64,000 nucleotides of DNA, taken from UBA7672 sp047601145. Its GTDB lineage: Bacteria; Pseudomonadota; Alphaproteobacteria; Caulobacterales; Hyphomonadaceae. A program made the position numbers and the translations under genes. The notes beneath the pieces were generated by a model. It was not told the origin of the DNA. It ran no database searches and worked only from the letters and a program-made list of their open reading frames with translations. Shown piece by piece: positions 63,030 through 64,000 of this stretch. Position 1 is the stretch's first letter. The number at the start of each line of letters is the position of its first letter. Location: positions 1 to 64,000 of the forward strand of contig JASGJW010000003.1 of NCBI GenBank assembly GCA_047601145.1, in the 5' to 3' direction.

Positions 63030-64000
63030 GTGGCGGTAGACGGGGAGCGGGACTGGTGGCGGGGCGCGGTGCTCTACCAGATCTATCCGCGCTCCTTCAT
63101 GGACTCGAATGGCGATGGCGTCGGTGACCTCAAAGGCGTCACCTCGAAGCTCGACTATGTGAAGGCGCTCGGCGTCGACGGCGTCTGGCTTTCGCCCTTC
63201 TTCAAGAGTCCGATGCGGGACTTCGGCTACGATGTCTCCGACTATCGCGAAGTCGATCAGCTCTTCGGCTCGCTTCAGGATTTCCAGGCGCTCCTCAAGG
63301 CCGCCCACGAGCGTGGCCTGAAAGTGATTATCGACCAGGTCTGGTCCCACACTTCCTCGGACCATGAGTGGTTCCAGCAGTCCCGCCAGGACGTCTCGAA
63401 CGACAAGGCCGACTGGTATGTCTGGGCCGACGCAAAGCCCGATGGCTCCCCGCCCAACAACTGGCAGGCCTGGTTCGGCGGTCCGGCTTGGACCTGGGAA
63501 CCCCGCCGACGCCAGTACTACCTCAACAATTTCCTGCCGACGCAGCCCCAGCTGAACTACCGCAGCGAAGCCGTCCGCGCCGCGATCCTCGATGTCGCCC
63601 GCTACTGGCTCACCATGGGCGTCGACGGCTTCCGCCTCGATGTCGCGAACTACTACGTCCACGACGCGCAGCTGCGCGACAACCCGCCCTCGGGCGATCC
63701 GAAACCCGCGCTTCCGCGGAACATGCAGCTCCACCAGTTCAACTCGAACCAACCCGAAACCCTCGACTTCATCGCCAAGCTCCGCGAGCGCGTCGACGGT
63801 CACGGGCCCAACATGATGGTCGGCGAGCTCGCCCCCGGCTCCTACGGCCTGATGGCCGAGTACACCAAAGGGCAGCATCGCCTCCACACGGCGTATTCGT
63901 TCGACTTCCTCAGCGCCTGGCCGGGCGTCGAGAAGATGGCCGACATCCTCACGCAGTGGCGCGAAGGCGAAGACGATGGCTGGCCCAGCTGGGCCTTCTC
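63030..64000 (+). CDS. GH13 alpha-glucosidase, 3' end beyond window
   Basis: First 323 residues from GTG 63030. GH13 regions in order: LYQIYPRSFMDSNGDGVGDL, GVDGVWLSPFFKSPM, GLKVIIDQVWSHTSSDHEWF (region I), DGFRLDVANYYVHD with the nucleophile Asp (region II) and MMVGELAPGSY with the acid Glu (region III). Resembles the GH13_23 alpha-glucosidases of Proteobacteria, which hydrolyse maltose-type sugars in the cytoplasm or periplasm. No signal peptide. Runs off the window. Confidence 0.92.
   Translation, partial: MAVDGERDWWRGAVLYQIYPRSFMDSNGDGVGDLKGVTSKLDYVKALGVDGVWLSPFFKSPMRDFGYDVSDYREVDQLFGSLQDFQALLKAAHERGLKVIIDQVWSHTSSDHEWFQQSRQDVSNDKADWYVWADAKPDGSPPNNWQAWFGGPAWTWEPRRRQYYLNNFLPTQPQLNYRSEAVRAAILDVARYWLTMGVDGFRLDVANYYVHDAQLRDNPPSGDPKPALPRNMQLHQFNSNQPETLDFIAKLRERVDGHGPNMMVGELAPGSYGLMAEYTKGQHRLHTAYSFDFLSAWPGVEKMADILTQWREGEDDGWPSWAF

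Overview
The window joins two unrelated genomes. Bases 1 to about 34,437 carry genes of a Gram-negative bacterium that looks like a Bdellovibrio-type predator: an S10/spc/alpha ribosomal operon, predator-style lipoproteins, an L,D-transpeptidase-like protein and many two-component genes. This part has moderate G+C and very many single-base frameshifts, even in essential ribosomal genes. Bases 34,438 to 64,000 are G+C rich, almost free of frameshifts, and carry housekeeping genes in an alphaproteobacterial arrangement (ppiD-trpE, tpiA, secG, pyrG, rpmF, eno, ssb), probably from a Hyphomonadaceae-like organism. The switch happens inside an open reading frame: the C-terminus of trpE runs straight into a fibronectin/cytochrome-like lipoprotein fragment. 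I read this as a chimeric contig, not a biological fusion.

Left part. 1-12,658 is one ribosomal operon (rplC to rplQ, with secY, adk and rpoA), ending in a terminator. rplX, rpsN and rpsD are missing from their usual places. 12.7-15.2 kb holds a TlpA-like thioredoxin, two small envelope proteins and a complete IS481-type insertion sequence. 15.3-18.9 kb (minus strand) is a cluster with overlapping start and stop codons: a DegT-type aminotransferase, a TIGR03546-like and a TIGR03545-like protein. It is divergent from a bifunctional mannose-1-phosphate guanylyltransferase/isomerase. 20.6-22.3 kb holds a lysozyme-like lipoprotein and an M48 metalloprotease. 22.4-26.2 kb is a response regulator/kinase pair followed by a FecR-domain protein with a probable outer-membrane barrel. 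26.1-32.8 kb (minus strand) is a tight five-gene unit: lipoprotein, membrane sensor kinase, receiver-kinase hybrid, receiver, and a secreted glycine-rich protein with a C-terminal sorting-like tail.

Right part. 34.4-56.4 kb is ordinary chromosome: ppiD-trpE, tpiA, secG, pyrG, an HWE-type kinase with its receiver, a PadR/membrane protein pair, a DapA-family lyase, two 2-oxoglutarate oxygenases with N-terminal repeats, rpmF, eno, an acyl-CoA dehydrogenase and a GT39-like membrane protein. 62.4-64 kb carries ssb and the start of a GH13 alpha-glucosidase.

The most interesting object is a 5,767-bp transposon at 56,422-62,188. It has 25-bp inverted ends (24/25 identical), a perfect 10-bp direct repeat on both flanks, an IS1595/ISXO2-type transposase and about eight passenger genes. 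These include a DUF3800 protein with a small upstream partner, a GIY-YIG-like protein, a DUF6471-like protein and membrane proteins. Six copies of a 16-bp dyad, TCACC-N6-GGTGA or close variants, lie at the element's ends and just upstream of several of its genes, including the transposase. This suggests an element-wide control circuit.
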